Assembly (NCBI GenBank): GCA_964016985.1
Contig: OZ024837.1
Location: 37,144,591 to 37,208,590, forward strand
Reading direction: 5' to 3'
Source: Anodontia alba
Lineage: Eukaryota > Mollusca > Bivalvia > Lucinida > Lucinidae
DNA length: 64,000 nt
Part shown: positions 62,375 to 64,000 of the stretch, piece by piece
How positions within the stretch are numbered: the first letter of the stretch is position 1
Layout of the letters: each line of letters starts with the position of its first letter
Notes under the pieces: model-generated
Told to the model about the DNA's origin: nothing
The model's input: only the letters and a program-made list of their open reading frames with translations
The model's database searches: none
Translations under genes and position numbers: made by a program

Positions 62375-62590
62375 TCAACCTTTACCACTCTCTGGGCTAA
62401 TTCAGTAGATGACAAATTGATGATATTTTTCTTATTTTCCCCAAGAAACAGGATCTGACATTTCGTGCAAATTGTCTCCATTGGAGACAATTTGCATGAT
62501 ATGTCAAACCTGTTTTCTGGGAAAAATTAGAAAGATATTTCAATATGTCATCTGCTGAAAATTTTACCCTAAGTGCTAAGCATTAAAAAT
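62375..62590. repeat. PAL-L MITE, full length
   Basis: CAACCTTTACCACTCTCTGG left end. Core GACATTTCGTGCAAATTGTC / GAGACAATTTGCATGATATG around TCCATTGGAG. Right end TTTTACCCTAAGTGCTAAGC. Confidence 0.75.
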
Positions 62591-62609
62591 CAATCGCTTA
62601 CATGTAAGT

Positions 62610-63125
62610 TTTCCATTGCTCTAGATAAGAGTGAGTATTACAAGTACAGGGTTTTCCCTCGGGGTTTGAAACCGAGGGTCCCAGTGACTTGTCGGTCGAG
62701 TTAAGGGGGGTCCATATATATGATTTAGGTGTTTATTGTTTGAAAGAAAATAACTGTTTCCCAAATACAATGTACATGTAGTTATATTTCTAGTCCTTTT
62801 GGTACAAAACAAATAAAAATTCAAAGCCAAAAATAAATAAAATCAAGTTTACACTGACGATGAATGCATCAATCAGGACTATTATCCCTTAGTTCTGGGA
62901 GTCCAGAACATGATTTTTGGGAGTAAAAAACTGCCAAAAGCGAGTCAGGGAAAACCCTGCATGTAGATAAATATTTTTTCTTATGGCTCCATGAAAATAT
63001 ATGTTGTGTGTACTCATTAGAAGTGCCTCATTAAGGCACTTCTAATGAGTACCCACAATATATTTTCGTAGTGAAATAAGAAAAATACTTTTTGTTTGAA
63101 AAAAAAAAGGCTCTTACCAAGAACT
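62610..63125. repeat. PAL-B MITE split by a hAT-like element
   Basis: The left end CCATTGCTCTAGATAAGAGT is separated from the core (63000-63060: TACTCATTAGAAGTGCCTCA and perfect inverse) by the insertion at 62646-62961. The right end is GGCTCTTACCAAGAACTAC. Confidence 0.8.
62646..62961. mobile_element. Probable hAT-like MITE
   Basis: Ends CAGGGTTTTCCCTCGG and GTCAGGGAAAACCCTG are inverses over at least 13 bp. CAGGG ends suggest hAT. The flanking 8-mers TACAAGTA and CATGTAGA do not match cleanly, so the duplication is unresolved. Confidence 0.65.
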
Positions 63126-63269
63126 ACAGTGTATTAAATAATGTAATATTCTTAAGTTTTTTTTTGTTTTGTTTTTTTCCTATCCATACCTCTAATATTC
63201 AGAACTACAGTAACTACCATAAAGATCCTAAAAACGTGGACACTCTACATTATGGAAGATTAGTTATTA

Positions 63270-63489
63270 CACTACAACCTCTTTATAACAAAGTTTGTTA
63301 TAACACAGTTTTGGATATAACACGGGTCAAAGATGGATCCCAAAAATGTATAGATTATATTGAAAAATGACCATAAATGGTCATTTTTCAATATAATCTA
63401 TACATTTTTGTTTGGTTATAACATGGTTGTTTAACTAGCACGTTTTATGCTATGGACCCCAACAATAGTGTTATAAAGAGGTTGTGGTG
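63270..63489. repeat. TA-N palindromic MITE, full length
   Basis: 220 bp between TA dinucleotides: CACTACAACCTCTTTATAAC ... ATAAAGAGGTTGTGGTG. Central ATTGAAAAATGACCATAAAT and its inverse form a perfect hairpin. From 63490 to 63830 nothing is recognised apart from T runs. Confidence 0.92.
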
Positions 63490-63834
63490 TACATATGCTT
63501 TCATGTGTTTGCTAAATGTTGTTACCCTCTTTATATAAAGTCTTCACTTACTTACATGTACTTAGCTTACTTACTTTCTTACAAAGTACACTTTACTAGG
63601 AAGTAAAATGCTACAATAACCATTAACAATAACCATTGACTAACATACTGAACTAAACTTTAGGTTTCATGTAACTGTTTGGATGTCATTTTAAAGGGTT
63701 TTTTTTTAGCTGTTGTTGTTTTCACAATCTTATACTGTTTTTTTTTTTTTTTCAGAAATACTTACATTTAGGTAATTTAAAAGTGTTTATAAGTAAGTGA
63801 AAGTCAAAAGAGGAAAACCATTGCATAAATGTAC

Positions 63835-63931
63835 CTCAAAACATAGGCCATTAAATCATCGCAAGTTCTCTTCCCTAAAATTGTCACAATTTTTCCATCT
63901 GAAGTTTTAACATACATCACATTGTACGGTA
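63835..63931 (-). CDS. Orphan exon, unidentified protein
   Basis: A 97-nt minus-strand exon candidate; acceptor GACATTTACCTACCAG, donor TTTTGAG|GTACAT. Only one frame is open; it enters in phase 1 and leaves in phase 2, encoding PYNVMYVKTSDGKIVTILG and then KRTCDDLMAYVL. The pattern of two beta strands, a turn (SDGK) and a helix could fit a ubiquitin-like or Ras-binding beta-grasp fold, but that is a guess. It exits in phase 2 while the nearest SOCS exon enters in phase 1. It is therefore either a further 5' exon of that gene with a missing exon between, or a separate gene. Confidence 0.5.
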
Positions 63932-64000
63932 CTGGTAGGTAAATGTCCTAAAATTTTGAACATTCAATACTTTTTAGCCAAAAGTTTGCTTGGGTTATGC

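Overview
The window looks like nuclear DNA of an invertebrate animal, most likely a bivalve mollusc. The basis is its AT-rich, intron-rich layout, short exons with GT/AG borders, a SOCS6/7-type gene, tRNA-derived SINEs, and many elements built like bivalve 'pearl' elements (a tandem array, then a GGACAGAC-rich stretch, then a GC-rich 3' hairpin). The species assignment is inference. Almost all of the 64 kb is transposon-derived; coding exons make up about 1.3 kb.

Genes. All exons found are on the minus strand. (1) At 1062-15406 there is an unidentified multi-exon gene. It was rebuilt from eight short exons (15371-15406, 13879-14037, 12028-12135, 10389-10408, 8557-8608, 7764-7828, 2396-2477, 1062-1118). 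Reading phases agree across every junction except the first, which is unsettled. Its 3' end lies off the left edge. (2) At 50142-59043 there is the 3' part of a SOCS6/7-type gene: a 50-nt exon, an SH2 exon with the FLVRDS motif, and a last exon with the end of SH2, a SOCS box and a stop codon. Its 5' exons were not found. (3) At 63835-63931 there is an orphan exon of unknown identity. The 35 kb between 15.4 and 50.1 kb has no supportable host gene.

Repeats. I use local family names. PAL-A (ends GGGCCCAGTTGTTCAAAGC), PAL-B (core GGGTACTCATTAGAAG), PAL-G, PAL-E, PAL-J, PAL-K and PAL-L are palindromic MITE-like families. TTAA-C, TTAA-D, TTAA-F, TTAA-M and TTAA-I are families mostly flanked by TTAA, suggesting piggyBac or Kolobok/T2 relatives. 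TA-N and TA-O have TA duplications (Tc1/mariner type). Several hAT-like elements have 8-bp duplications. SINE-1 to SINE-4 are tRNA-derived. Six or more HINE/pearl-like elements carry tandem arrays (3.7-6.3, 14.2-15.2, 17.6-19.6, 39.1-39.9, 51.4-52.2 and 53.0-54.0 kb). Decayed coding transposons are a mariner transposase (22.1-24.0 kb) and two non-LTR retrotransposon fragments (24.6-25.7 and 61.8-62.3 kb).

Most striking patterns: nested insertions dated by target-site duplications (three levels deep at 56-58 kb); the same palindromic cores carried between unrelated MITE ends; tandem arrays carrying nuclear-receptor half-sites; and a one-sided orientation of the minus-strand SINE families. Element borders are read by eye; those without a stated duplication may be off by tens of bases.
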